Source of the DNA: Aquamicrobium defluvii
GTDB taxonomy: Bacteria; Pseudomonadota; Alphaproteobacteria; Rhizobiales; Rhizobiaceae
DNA length: 47,243 bases
Reading direction: 5' to 3'
Assembly: GCF_004363725.1 (NCBI RefSeq)
Contig: NZ_SNZF01000011.1
Coordinates: 92,492 to 139,734, forward strand
Shown here one piece after another: positions 19,498-30,137 of this stretch (its first letter is position 1; the number at the start of each line of letters is the position of its first letter). The notes under the pieces are model-generated. The model was not told the origin of the DNA. It was given only the letters and a program-made list of their open reading frames with translations, and ran no database searches. The position numbers and the translations under genes are program-made.

Positions 19498-20478
19498 ATG
19501 GCAGGCGTAGAACAGATAACGGTTGAGGCCGGCGAGGCCGGCATGCGGCTCGACCGCTGGTTCAAGGCTCACTATCCGGGCCTCGGCTTCGGCCATTTGC
19601 AGAAGCTGTTGCGTTCGGGCCAGGTCCGGGTCAATGGCGGGCGCGCCAAGGCCGACACCCGGGTCGAGCCCGGCCATGTCATCCGCATTCCGCCACTCGA
19701 CGTCGATCGCAAGGCGAGCGACCAGATGACCGGCTATTCGATCCGCAATCAGGACGATGGTGACGTGCTGGCGCGTATGCTGCTGCACGAGGATCCGAAA
19801 GTCTACGTCTTCAACAAGCCGGCCGGACTGGCGGTGCAGGGCGGCTCGGGCGTGACCCGCAATGTCGACGACATGCTGGAAGCCCTGCGCAACAAGAAGG
19901 GCGAGAAGCCGCGTCTGGTCCACCGCCTCGACCGGGACACGTCCGGCGTTCTCGTCGTGGCGCGCACGCGATTGGCGGCGATGAAGCTGTCGGAGTCCTT
20001 CCGTGCGCGCGAAACGAAAAAGACCTATTGGGCGCTGGTAAAAGGTGTCCCGCCCAAGCGCGAGGACAAGATCTCGACTTGGCTGGTCAAGGAGCAGACT
20101 CCGGACGGGGACCGAATGCGGGTCGCGAAACATGGCGAGAAGGGCGCGGATCACGCCGTTTCCTTCTACCGTGTGGTGGAGCAGGCTGCGCAGTCCTTGT
20201 CCTGGCTGGAGATGGAGCCCTATACGGGGCGCACGCACCAGCTTCGCGTTCACGCCGCCCATATCGGCTGTCCGATCATCGGCGATCCGAAGTATTTCGA
20301 GGCCGATACAAACTGGGATTTCCCCGGCGGTATGCAGAACCGTCTGCATCTGCATGCGCGCCGCATCGTCATTCCGCATCCCGATGGCGGCAAAATCGAC
20401 GTGACCGCGCCCATGCCGCCGCATATGCGCCAGAGCTGGAACCTGCTCGGTTTGGACGAGCAAAGCGCCGAGGACTAG
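19498..20478 (+). CDS. rluC: RluA-family 23S rRNA pseudouridine synthase, RluC-like
   Basis: These enzymes isomerise uridines in 23S rRNA; RluC modifies 955, 2504 and 2580 in E. coli. The 326-residue product has an N-terminal S4 RNA-binding domain (MRLDRWFKAHYPGLGFGHLQ, residues 16-35, then LLRSGQVRVNGG) and the catalytic HRLDRDTSGVLV with Asp145. I chose the ATG at 19498; the ATG at 19486 is a close alternative. The final TAG stop lies in a palindromic repeat that starts at 20475. RluC versus RluD specificity is inferred from the S4 domain and overall similarity. Confidence 0.88.
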   Translation: MAGVEQITVEAGEAGMRLDRWFKAHYPGLGFGHLQKLLRSGQVRVNGGRAKADTRVEPGHVIRIPPLDVDRKASDQMTGYSIRNQDDGDVLARMLLHEDPKVYVFNKPAGLAVQGGSGVTRNVDDMLEALRNKKGEKPRLVHRLDRDTSGVLVVARTRLAAMKLSESFRARETKKTYWALVKGVPPKREDKISTWLVKEQTPDGDRMRVAKHGEKGADHAVSFYRVVEQAAQSLSWLEMEPYTGRTHQLRVHAAHIGCPIIGDPKYFEADTNWDFPGGMQNRLHLHARRIVIPHPDGGKIDVTAPMPPHMRQSWNLLGLDEQSAED

Positions 20479-20530
20479 AGCATTTTGCAGTCGGGTGGGA
20501 TCGTCTGACGTCGCATGAATGCGGCATGGA
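20475..20530. repeat. Rhizobiales-type interspersed palindromic repeat, copy 1
   Basis: The element starts with CTAGAGCATTTTGCAG (20475-20490), found as an exact 16-bp reverse-complement match at 23687-23702. A small dyad CGCAT-GA-ATGCG is near 20512-20523. The repeat runs into the gap before the ATP12 gene; its right end is uncertain. Its first TAG is the stop codon of the pseudouridine synthase gene. The rest of the 149-base gap holds only the downstream Shine-Dalgarno. Confidence 0.6.
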
Positions 20531-20627
20531 AAAGAAGCCGGAGCAGCGGCAGCACGGTTCGTCAGAATGCCCGCCGCTCCAGACCGGGACTACGCGTCGT
20601 GCCCTTCGGGCGAGACAGGAGATCGAC

Positions 20628-21413
20628 ATGCGCGACATGCTGAATGACATCGAGGCCGGCGCACATCTTTCGGACCCCGATCCCACCCGGCGCGCCCAGA
20701 TCCAGATGCGCACGCCCTTGCCGAAGCGCTTCTACAGCCAGGCCGGCGTGGTTCAGGAGGCGGAGGGCTTTGCCGTCCAGCTCGATGGCAAGCCGGTGCG
20801 CACGCCCGGCCGCAATCTGCTCAAGCTTCCGACACAGGCGGCAGCGAAGCTGGTTGCCGGCGAGTTCGAGGCGCAGGGCGAGACCATCGATCCGGTGACC
20901 ATGCCGGCGCTGCGGCTGGTCAACACGGCGATCGACGGCGTGGCGAGCGATCCGCAGGCCGTGCTGGAGGACATTCTGCGCTTCGCCTCTTCGGATATGC
21001 TTTGTTATCGCGCCGAGGGTCCGCAGGGGCTTGTCGAGCGCCAGAACACGCATTGGGACCGGGTGCTCGACTGGGCGCAGTCCGCGATCGGAGCGCGCCT
21101 GAACCTTGCCGAAGGTGTCATGCATGTCGAGCAGCCGCGCGAGTCCATAGCCGTTCTCGGAGCATGGCTTGCGCGCCGCAACGACGCTTTCCGGCTGGCT
21201 TGCCTGCATGTGATGACCTCGCTTACGGGATCGGCCCTGCTGGCGCTGGCGGTCGAGGCGCATGAACTCGATGCCGGTGCCGCATGGCTTGCCGCGCATG
21301 TCGATGAGGACTGGCAGGTCGAGCACTGGGGGCAGGATGCCGAGGCCGTTGCCCGCCGCTCGCAGCGCCATCGCGATTTCCGTGCGGCCGCCGAACTGCT
21401 TCAGGCGCTCTGA
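20628..21413 (+). CDS. ATP12-family F1-ATPase assembly chaperone
   Basis: ATP12 proteins chaperone the F1 alpha subunit during ATP synthase assembly in mitochondria, and Alphaproteobacteria keep homologues. The ATG at 20628 has AGGAG six bases upstream; the frame is open earlier but overlaps the pseudouridine synthase gene in another phase. The 261-residue product carries PLPKRFYSQAGVVQEAEGF, VQLDGKPVRTPGRN, MPALRLVNTAIDG and the C-terminal SLTGSALLALAV typical of the family. It lies in the run protease-rarA-rluC-ATP12. Confidence 0.9.
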   Translation: MRDMLNDIEAGAHLSDPDPTRRAQIQMRTPLPKRFYSQAGVVQEAEGFAVQLDGKPVRTPGRNLLKLPTQAAAKLVAGEFEAQGETIDPVTMPALRLVNTAIDGVASDPQAVLEDILRFASSDMLCYRAEGPQGLVERQNTHWDRVLDWAQSAIGARLNLAEGVMHVEQPRESIAVLGAWLARRNDAFRLACLHVMTSLTGSALLALAVEAHELDAGAAWLAAHVDEDWQVEHWGQDAEAVARRSQRHRDFRAAAELLQAL

Positions 21414-21607
21414 GCGCAGGGCGAGACAGCGTTTATTCACTTTCGCTTTATTAGACCAAAGTCATAATTCCAAAGGATTGGTGCCGCTTTTCGCGGGTTT
21501 CTGTCACTTTTTGCGTGATGGCGCTCACTTTTTGAGTCCGCGTCCATTCGCCTTCGACGACGACAGGAGGGTTGTCGCGAAGGCTGCAAAAATGGAGGAG
21601 ACCCCCA

Positions 21608-23497
21608 ATGGCAATGGCATCCACTGCCGGCGGCTCAAGCCGCGGCATGACGCGGGAGGAGAAGAAAGTCATCTTCGCCTCTTCGCTCGGTACCGTGTTC
21701 GAATGGTACGATTTCTATCTCTACGGATCACTGGCCGTATTCATCGGTTCGACTTTCTTCAGTCCGGCAATTCCGGAAGCGACACGCAACATCTTCGCGC
21801 TGCTTGCCTTCGCAGCCGGCTTTCTGGTGAGGCCGTTCGGCGCACTGGTGTTCGGCCGTCTGGGAGATCTGGTCGGGCGCAAGTACACCTTCCTCGTCAC
21901 CATGATCATCATGGGCATGTCGACCTTCCTCGTCGGCATTTTGCCCGGCTATGCAAGCTGGGGCATTGCCGCGCCGGTCATCCTGATCTTCCTGCGCATG
22001 CTGCAGGGCCTTGCGCTCGGCGGCGAATATGGCGGCGCCGCGACCTATGTTGCGGAACACGCACCGGACGACCGCCGCGGCTTCTACACGTCGTGGATCC
22101 AGACCACGGCGACGCTCGGCCTGTTCCTGTCGCTGATCGTCATCCTGATTGTCCAGGCTTCGCTCAGCGCGCAGGACTATGCTGCGTGGGGCTGGCGCAT
22201 TCCGTTCATCGTGTCGTTCCTGCTGCTCGGCATTTCGATCTGGATCCGGCTTTCGCTCTCGGAATCGCCGACGTTCAAGCGAATGAAGGAGGAAGGCAAG
22301 ACCTCCAAGGCTCCGCTCTCGGAAGCCTTCGGCCAGTGGAAGAACGCCCGGATCGCGCTGCTGGCGCTGCTCGGCCTCACTGCCGGTCAGGCGGTGGTGT
22401 GGTACAATGGCCAGTTCTATGCGCTGTTCTTCCTCACCAACGTGCTCAAGGTCGACGCATGGTCGGTCAATATCATGATCGCCGTAGCTCTTGCCGTGGG
22501 ATCGATCTTCTTCGTTGTGTTCGGATGGCTGTCGGACAAGATCGGCCGCAAGCCGATCATCATGGCCGGCTTCGTTCTCGCCATCCTGACGACGTTCCCG
22601 CTGTTCAAGGCGCTGACCTGGGCTGCCAACCCAACGCTTGCCGCAGCACAGGAGAACGTTCGTGCAACGGTGACGGCAGCCCCCGGCGACTGCAAGTTCC
22701 AGTTCAACCCGGTCGGAACGGCGAAGTTCACCACGTCGTGCGATATCGCCACGTCGTTCCTGACCCGCAACTCGGTGCCTTATGACGTGGTGGTAAGTGC
22801 GGCGCCGGGGACTGCGGCCACAGTCACGATCGGCGACGAGACCGTGGAATCCTTCGACGCCATCGCCGCGGGCGATGACGCCAAGGCAAGGGAAGCGGCT
22901 TTCGCCAAGGGCATCAACATTGCCCTTCTGGACGGCGGCTATCCCATGCGGCGCGCCACAAGCGTGGTTCCCGACCAGAAGCTCGACGCTTTCGTTGCGG
23001 CAAATCCGGAGCTGAACCTCGACGCTGCGGCGATCCGTGCCGGGGAGGCGAAGACGCTTCCGGTTGCGCAGGCCATTGTCGACAAGGTGATCACCGCGGA
23101 AGAAGCTGGTGGCGCCACCGAGGTTACGGCCTACAGCATACCCAACTCCGGTGCGTTCGCCATGTATGCCGATCCGGACAAGGTGAACTGGCCGCTGACC
23201 ATCGGCATCCTGTTCATCCTCGTCATCTATGTGACGATGGTCTACGGGCCGATTGCGGCGATCCTGGTCGAAATGTTCCCGACCCGCATCCGCTACACCG
23301 GCATGTCGCTGCCCTACCATATCGGCAATGGCTGGTTTGGAGGTCTGCTCCCGGCCACGGTGTTCGCGCTCAGTGCCTACAAGGGCGATATCTACTTCGG
23401 CCTGTGGTATCCGGTGGCAATTGCCGCCATGTCCCTGATCGTCGGCCTGCTGTTCGTAAAGGATACGCTGGGAACCAACCTGTCCGCCAACGACTGA
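21608..23497 (+). CDS. MHS-family major facilitator with a large periplasmic insertion
   Basis: This looks like a metabolite:H+ symporter. It starts at the ATG at 21608, with GGAGGAG seven bases upstream. The protein is 629 residues against about 430-450 for ordinary family members. FEWYDFYLYG (31-40) and GRLGDLVGRKYTF (83-95) are MHS signatures, and the second-half motif GWLSDKIGRKP is at 306-316. Residues about 340-527 form a hydrophilic insertion between membrane segments 9 and 10, predicted periplasmic, with two cysteines (362 and 378). The substrate cannot be told. A terminator follows, so the gene is probably monocistronic. Confidence 0.85.
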   Translation: MAMASTAGGSSRGMTREEKKVIFASSLGTVFEWYDFYLYGSLAVFIGSTFFSPAIPEATRNIFALLAFAAGFLVRPFGALVFGRLGDLVGRKYTFLVTMIIMGMSTFLVGILPGYASWGIAAPVILIFLRMLQGLALGGEYGGAATYVAEHAPDDRRGFYTSWIQTTATLGLFLSLIVILIVQASLSAQDYAAWGWRIPFIVSFLLLGISIWIRLSLSESPTFKRMKEEGKTSKAPLSEAFGQWKNARIALLALLGLTAGQAVVWYNGQFYALFFLTNVLKVDAWSVNIMIAVALAVGSIFFVVFGWLSDKIGRKPIIMAGFVLAILTTFPLFKALTWAANPTLAAAQENVRATVTAAPGDCKFQFNPVGTAKFTTSCDIATSFLTRNSVPYDVVVSAAPGTAATVTIGDETVESFDAIAAGDDAKAREAAFAKGINIALLDGGYPMRRATSVVPDQKLDAFVAANPELNLDAAAIRAGEAKTLPVAQAIVDKVITAEEAGGATEVTAYSIPNSGAFAMYADPDKVNWPLTIGILFILVIYVTMVYGPIAAILVEMFPTRIRYTGMSLPYHIGNGWFGGLLPATVFALSAYKGDIYFGLWYPVAIAAMSLIVGLLFVKDTLGTNLSAND

Positions 23498-23520
23498 CAT
23501 CGACGCTGGAAATACGGTGT

Positions 23521-23553
23521 CGCCCCGCCTCATTGGCGGGGCGCCGCTTTTTT
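23521..23553 (+). terminator. Intrinsic terminator after the MHS transporter gene
   Basis: CGCCCCGCC (23521-23529) pairs with GGCGGGGCG (23535-23543) around TCATT, followed by CCGC and six T (23548-23553). It lies 24 bases beyond the transporter stop. Confidence 0.88.
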
Positions 23554-23596
23554 GGGGGGCACGCTTATGGTTAGGGGCGTCCCGGATCGGAAATGC

Positions 23597-23702
23597 CTAG
23601 ATCATTTCATCGTTTCTCCGAATCGATGAAATGACCTAACTATTTGTTTATAGTGCATTTGTGCGACGCCAAATGTTTCCATTTGGCTGCAAAATGCTCT
23701 AG
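23597..23702. repeat. Rhizobiales-type interspersed palindromic repeat, copy 2
   Basis: About 106 bases with related inverted ends (CTAGATCATTTCATCG on the left, CTGCAAAATGCTCTAG on the right). Inside are two perfect hairpins: CATTTCATCG (23603-23612) with CGATGAAATG (23624-23633), and GCCAAATG (23668-23675) with CATTTGGC (23680-23687). The right 16 bases match copy 1 exactly in reverse complement and supply the stop codon of the lipoprotein gene. It resembles repeats known to be abundant in rhizobial genomes; copy number cannot be judged from this window. Confidence 0.7.
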
Positions 23703-23902
23703 TGGCTCGAACCGATCACGGCTCCGAGCGCTGCCCCTCCAAGGCCGCCGACCACCGCGCCGCCGGTTCCACCTACCGCCGCGCCGGCAAGCGCGCCCGA
23801 TCCGGCTCCGATGGCAGCGCCGCTGGCCGTCCTCATCGCCTGCGAGGAACCGCAGGCGGACAGCGACAGAGCGGCCAGGGAAATGATCAAAATCCTGCTC
23901 AT
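23699..23902 (-). CDS. Small glycine-zipper lipoprotein
   Basis: The 67-residue product starts at the ATG at 23902, with GGAG seven bases upstream; an earlier in-frame start at 23944 is less likely. SRILIISLAALSLSACGSS is a lipoprotein signal with lipobox LSAC, so Cys17 should be lipidated. The mature part is a run of GxxxG/A repeats (AAIGAGSGALAGAAVGGTGG and so on), an OsmB/YmgG-like glycine zipper that packs in membranes. Function is unknown, perhaps envelope stress. The stop codon lies within the adjoining palindromic repeat. Confidence 0.8.
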   Translation of the reverse strand: MSRILIISLAALSLSACGSSQAMRTASGAAIGAGSGALAGAAVGGTGGAVVGGLGGAALGAVIGSSH

Positions 23903-23981
23903 ATCGTTTCTCCAGACGTGCTGACTTCGGCAGAAACTCCGCAATGAGGGTTAAAAATTCACTTCTTTGCTGCGTTCACGC

Positions 23982-24000
23982 ACCTGCCGTTGTGGCAGGT
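23982..24000 (-). terminator. Hairpin after the MarC-family gene (weak terminator candidate)
   Basis: ACCTGCC and GGCAGGT form a perfect 7-bp stem around GTTGT, four bases past the MarC-family stop on the minus strand. No immediate T run follows in that direction, so it may be a 3'-end stabilising hairpin rather than a full terminator. Confidence 0.45.
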
Positions 24001-24004
24001 TGCG

Positions 24005-24634
24005 TCAGCCGGCGATGAGTGCCTTCACGCCATCGGCGACGAATTGCACGGCGAGCGCCGCGAGGATCACGCCGAGCAGGCGGGTGAGAATGGAGCGGCC
24101 GGTCTCGCCCAGAATGCGGTCGATGCGCTCGGCAAGCAGGAACACCAGATAGGTGACGGCCAGACATACGAAGATTATGCCGACAAGCGCTGCCTGACCG
24201 GTAAAGCCCCGGAACGAGCCGGACAGCAGAACGGTGGCGGAAATGGCGCCGGGGCCTGCGATCAGCGGAATGGCAAGCGGGAAGGCTGCGATGTTGTGAA
24301 TGTGGTCGCGGGTGATGGCGACATCCGAAATTTTCTCCTTGCGATCGTTCCGCTTCTCGAAAATCATCTCGAAGGCGATGAAAAACAGCAGAAACCCGCC
24401 TGCAACGCGGAAGGCTGCCAGCGTGATGCCGAACACGGAAAGAATCGCCGCACCCGCCACCGCGAAAACGGCGAGCAGCACAAAGCCGATCACGCTTGCG
24501 CGGATGGAGACCTGCTTGCGCTCGGCGCGGTTCATGTTGCGCGTTACCGCCAGAAAGATGGGCGCCAGTCCAGGCGGGTCGATCGTCACGAGAAGGGTGA
24601 CGAACGCATTGAAAAGACTGTCGAAATTTGGCAT
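24005..24634 (-). CDS. MarC/UPF0056-family integral membrane protein
   Basis: The 209-residue product has about six membrane segments. VTIDPPGLAPIFLAVTRNM near the N terminus and IPLIAGPGAISATVLLSG in the second half are MarC/YchE-family motifs, two repeats of the NPxG type. The family was once linked to multiple antibiotic resistance, but that was withdrawn and the transport role is not established. A GGGGA Shine-Dalgarno lies before the ATG at 24634. It diverges from gyrA across a 242-base gap. Confidence 0.85.
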   Translation of the reverse strand: MPNFDSLFNAFVTLLVTIDPPGLAPIFLAVTRNMNRAERKQVSIRASVIGFVLLAVFAVAGAAILSVFGITLAAFRVAGGFLLFFIAFEMIFEKRNDRKEKISDVAITRDHIHNIAAFPLAIPLIAGPGAISATVLLSGSFRGFTGQAALVGIIFVCLAVTYLVFLLAERIDRILGETGRSILTRLLGVILAALAVQFVADGVKALIAG

Positions 24635-24814
24635 CTGGATATGTCCCCTGTTATTTCAGGCTACCGGAATGCAGTCGCTGGCGCCAGTTGCCGGGCAGGC
24701 TTATTCGGGCAGATGGCACCCAACTGGTCCGCGGCTGTCGTGACGATTTCCCCAAAAATCGCATATCCATTTGAAATAACGTCGAAAATCAGTTCTGGAA
24801 AAGATCGTTCGATG

Positions 24815-24842
24815 TTGGAGAATCCGGCCCCGTTCCTATATA
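24815..24842 (+). promoter_or_regulatory. Predicted gyrA promoter
   Basis: TTGGAG (24815-24820) and TATATA (24837-24842) are 16 bases apart. They lie about 35 bases ahead of the gyrA start, giving a 5' leader of roughly 28 bases. The rest of the 242-base marC-gyrA gap shows nothing else clear apart from the dyad at 24847. Confidence 0.5.
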
Positions 24843-24846
24843 AGAC

Positions 24847-24859
24847 GGGAATGATTCCC
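24847..24859. promoter_or_regulatory. Perfect dyad at the predicted gyrA transcription start
   Basis: GGGAATGATTCCC is a 13-base perfect dyad about five bases past the -10 box, where a repressor would block initiation. No known operator is recognised. It may be chance or a small mRNA hairpin. Confidence 0.35.
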
Positions 24860-24876
24860 AACACGTGTGACCTGAT

Positions 24877-27672
<2,796 letters not shown>

Positions 27673-27694
27673 TCCGCTGCGGCTCAATCTGCTC

Positions 27695-27711
27695 CCCTAC
27701 ATCTGGTAGGG
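27695..27711. other. Hairpin at the gyrA / small-gene convergent ends
   Basis: CCCTAC (27695-27700) pairs with GTAGGG (27706-27711) around ATCTG, just past gyrA and overlapping the stop codon of the small minus-strand gene. No T run is present on either strand, so termination is uncertain. Confidence 0.35.
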
Positions 27712-27843
27712 ATTGCGCGAGCGCAGGGGAAAGCCACGGTTGCGGCGAGGGGAACGGCTGCGCTCGGCTTCCTGATGCAATCCGAAAACCGTGGCGATCA
27801 GCATGGCGATGGTCATGGCGGCGGCAAGCATATAGATGATCAT
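27697..27843 (-). CDS. Predicted 48-residue single-span membrane protein
   Basis: The ATG at 27843 has an excellent AGGAG Shine-Dalgarno eight bases upstream. The product opens with a hydrophobic stretch ([20 protein letters not shown], residues 1-20) and continues with a basic tail rich in arginine ([16 protein letters not shown]). One membrane helix with a cytoplasmic positive tail is predicted. I recognise no family. It occupies most of the 357-base gap between gyrA and coaD, whose remainder (27844-28029) presumably holds divergent promoters; I could not fix one. Confidence 0.6.
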   Translation of the reverse strand: MIIYMLAAAMTIAMLIATVFGLHQEAERSRSPRRNRGFPLRSRNPYQM

Positions 27844-28029
27844 GAGCGTATCTCCTGCGATTGTAACGCACGGGTGCGGCTTTGGTTTCATCCTGTTGCC
27901 GGGCAAGGTCGTCGATTCGGCTTGAATGGCTTCCGACACTTCCGTTCATCCTGCGTTCATCTGCCGGAAACCTCTTTGGCCAGGCCAATGCGTTGCGTTT
28001 GGCCTCGGCTGTCTCTAGAAGCGAATGCC

Positions 28030-28530
28030 ATGACCGAACGCATCGCCATCTACGCAGGGTCGTTCGACCCGCTCACCAACGGACACCTGGACGTGCTGAA
28101 GGCGTCGCTCGCCATCGCCGACCGGATTTACGCCGCCATTGGCATTCACCCCGGCAAGAAGCCTCTGTTCTCTTTCGAGGAGCGCGTTGGCCTGATCGAG
28201 ACCGTGGCCGCGCAGGAGTTCGGTCCCGATGCGAAGCGTCTGGCGGTGGTTGCATTCGACGGACTTGTCGTGGATGCGGCGCGCAAGCACGGCGCCTCCA
28301 TCATGATTCGGGGCCTTCGTGATGGCACCGACCTGGATTACGAAATGCAGATGGCGGGCATGAACGAGGTCATGGCGCCGGAATTGCAGACGATCTTCCT
28401 CCCGGCGAGCCCGTCGGTACGAACCATTACCGCCACACTCGTGCGCCAGATCGCTTCCATGGGCGGCAATATCGAGCCGTTCGTGCCGGCTGCGGTCGTG
28501 GAACCGCTGACCGCCAAATTCGCGAAATAG
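28030..28530 (+). CDS. coaD: Phosphopantetheine adenylyltransferase
   Basis: CoaD joins ATP and 4'-phosphopantetheine to form dephospho-CoA, the penultimate step of coenzyme A synthesis. The 166-residue product starts at the ATG at 28030; the frame is open further upstream without family similarity. [19 protein letters not shown] holds the nucleotidyltransferase (T/N)xGH motif at residues 17-19. [20 protein letters not shown] and the [14 protein letters not shown] segment (ISSTxxR-like) complete the active site. Confidence 0.97.
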   Translation: MTERIAIYAGSFDPLTNGHLDVLKASLAIADRIYAAIGIHPGKKPLFSFEERVGLIETVAAQEFGPDAKRLAVVAFDGLVVDAARKHGASIMIRGLRDGTDLDYEMQMAGMNEVMAPELQTIFLPASPSVRTITATLVRQIASMGGNIEPFVPAAVVEPLTAKFAK

Positions 28531-28543
28531 CTGGAGACACCCA

Positions 28544-29128
28544 ATGATGCTCAAGAAGCTCGCGGCCTTAGCCATCGTGGTCGGCGGTCTTGCCGCTGCC
28601 GCGTCGCCGGCCTTTGCCGCCGAACCGGAGGATACGCTGGTCCTCACCCTCAAGGACGGCGACGTGACCATTGCGCTGCGCCCCGATCTTGCGCCGAAGC
28701 ATGTCGAGCAGATCAGGAAGCTGGTGCGCGACGGTGCCTATGACAACGTCGCCTTCCATCGCGTGATCGACGGTTTCATGGCGCAGACCGGCGACGTGCA
28801 ATATGGCGACATGGAAGACGGGTTCAATCCGCGTGCCGTCGGCACCGGCGGTTCGGACCTGCCGGATCTGCCGGCCGAGTTCTCGAACGAGAAGTTCGAG
28901 CGCGGCATCGTCGGCATGGCCCGCGCGCAGGATCCGAATTCCGCCAATTCGCAGTTCTTCATCATGTTCGCGCCGGCTTCGTCGCTGAACGGCAGCTACA
29001 CCGTGATCGGCAAGGTCGAGAGCGGCATGGACAAGGTGGATAACATCAAGAAGGGCTCCGCCGCGCAGAATGGCTCGGTGGCCGACCCCGACCGCATCGT
29101 CAAGGCGCGCATCGCCGCCGACAACTGA
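28544..29128 (+). CDS. Exported cyclophilin-type peptidyl-prolyl isomerase
   Basis: This cyclophilin catalyses proline cis-trans isomerisation, here in the periplasm. The 194-residue product has a signal peptide over about residues 1-25 (ending SPAFAA) and the conserved FHRVIDGFMAQTGD and MARAQDPNSANSQFFIMF blocks. GGAG lies seven bases before the first ATG at 28544 (a second ATG follows directly). It is the exported member of a tandem pair with the leaderless cyclophilin at 29154, 25 bases downstream. Confidence 0.93.
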   Translation: MMLKKLAALAIVVGGLAAAASPAFAAEPEDTLVLTLKDGDVTIALRPDLAPKHVEQIRKLVRDGAYDNVAFHRVIDGFMAQTGDVQYGDMEDGFNPRAVGTGGSDLPDLPAEFSNEKFERGIVGMARAQDPNSANSQFFIMFAPASSLNGSYTVIGKVESGMDKVDNIKKGSAAQNGSVADPDRIVKARIAADN

Positions 29129-29153
29129 TCATTTCCAGGAAAGGATTTTTGAC

Positions 29154-29669
29154 ATGGCCGAGATCAAGGACCGTGAAAACGCGCTCATCATGGAAACCAC
29201 GCAAGGGCAGGTGGTGATCGAACTCTTGCCCGACCTGGCTCCGGGGCACGTCAACCGCATCAAGGAACTGGCGCGCGAAGGGGCCTATGACGGCGTCGTC
29301 TTCCACCGCGTCATCGAAGGCTTCATGGCGCAGACCGGCGACGTGAAGTTCGGCAAGACCGATTCAAAGGACTTCAATCCGGGCCGCGCAGGCATGGGCG
29401 GCTCCGACAAGCCGGATCTCAAGGCCGAGTTCTCGAACGTCAACCATGGTCGCGGCACCTGTTCCATGGCCCGCGCCCAGAACCCCAATTCCGCAAACTC
29501 GCAGTTCTTCATCTGCTTCGAGGACGCCTCGTTCCTGAACCGCCAGTACACGGTCTGGGGTCAGGTCATCGAAGGCATGGACAATGTCGACAAGATCAAG
29601 CGCGGCGAGCCGGTGCAGAACCCCGACAAGATCGTATCGATGAAGGTGGCGGCGGACGTCGCCGCCTGA
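29154..29669 (+). CDS. ppiB: Cytoplasmic cyclophilin-type peptidyl-prolyl isomerase
   Basis: A 171-residue cyclophilin without a signal peptide, so a cytoplasmic folding catalyst. FHRVIEGFMAQTGDVKFG and MARAQNPNSANSQFFICF are the active-site blocks, including the catalytic arginine of FHR. The start is the ATG at 29154 (MAEIKDRENALIMETTQGQV) with CAGGAAAGGA upstream; the frame open from 29070 overlaps the previous gene. It is closely similar to its exported neighbour, consistent with an old tandem duplication. Confidence 0.94.
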   Translation: MAEIKDRENALIMETTQGQVVIELLPDLAPGHVNRIKELAREGAYDGVVFHRVIEGFMAQTGDVKFGKTDSKDFNPGRAGMGGSDKPDLKAEFSNVNHGRGTCSMARAQNPNSANSQFFICFEDASFLNRQYTVWGQVIEGMDNVDKIKRGEPVQNPDKIVSMKVAADVAA

Positions 29670-29687
29670 AGCTGAAGGATAAGAGCG

Positions 29688-30137
29688 GTGGCGGGTATTT
29701 TCTGGGCGTTGCTCGGCGTCATGGCTGGCGCTTTCGTCGCCATTCAGGCGCCTATCAATGCCGATCTGGCGCGGAGCCTCGGCTCCCCGCTGGCCGCCGC
29801 CGCCATCTCCTTCCTTTCGGGGGCCATCGTTCTGGGCGTGGTCACCTTCATTGTCACCCGCTTTCAGGGCGTTTCCATTGGCTGGCGCGAGCCGGAGCCC
29901 TGGCTGTTCGTAGCCGGCGGCGTGCTTGGTGCCGTCTATGTCACCACCAATATCCTCCTCATTCCGCGCATTGGCGCTGCGGCGCTGATAGCCTTCTTGA
30001 TCACCGGGCAGCTCATTGCAGGCATGATTATCGATCGTATCGGATTCATGGGCATCGCGGTGCGTGAGATTTCCCTCGGTCGTCTCGGCGGTGCCTGCCT
30101 GCTGATCGTCGGCGCCGTGATGGTGCGCTATCTCTGA
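29688..30137 (+). CDS. DMT-superfamily YdcZ/DUF606-like membrane protein
   Basis: The 149-residue product begins with GTG at 29688, with AAGGA eight bases upstream. It has about five membrane segments. [20 protein letters not shown] near the start and the [20 protein letters not shown] segment match the DUF606 half-transporter family, which often works as a dimer or pair. No partner gene is adjacent. Its TGA overlaps the queA ATG as TGATG, so it is probably co-translated with queA. The substrate is unknown. Confidence 0.8.
   Translation: MAGIFWALLGVMAGAFVAIQAPINADLARSLGSPLAAAAISFLSGAIVLGVVTFIVTRFQGVSIGWREPEPWLFVAGGVLGAVYVTTNILLIPRIGAAALIAFLITGQLIAGMIIDRIGFMGIAVREISLGRLGGACLLIVGAVMVRYL

Noticed and set aside
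21728..23533. Minus-strand open frame of about 600 codons opposite the MHS transporter
   Set aside because: It is an antisense shadow rich in Arg, His and Asp with no domain; the plus strand encodes clear membrane segments.
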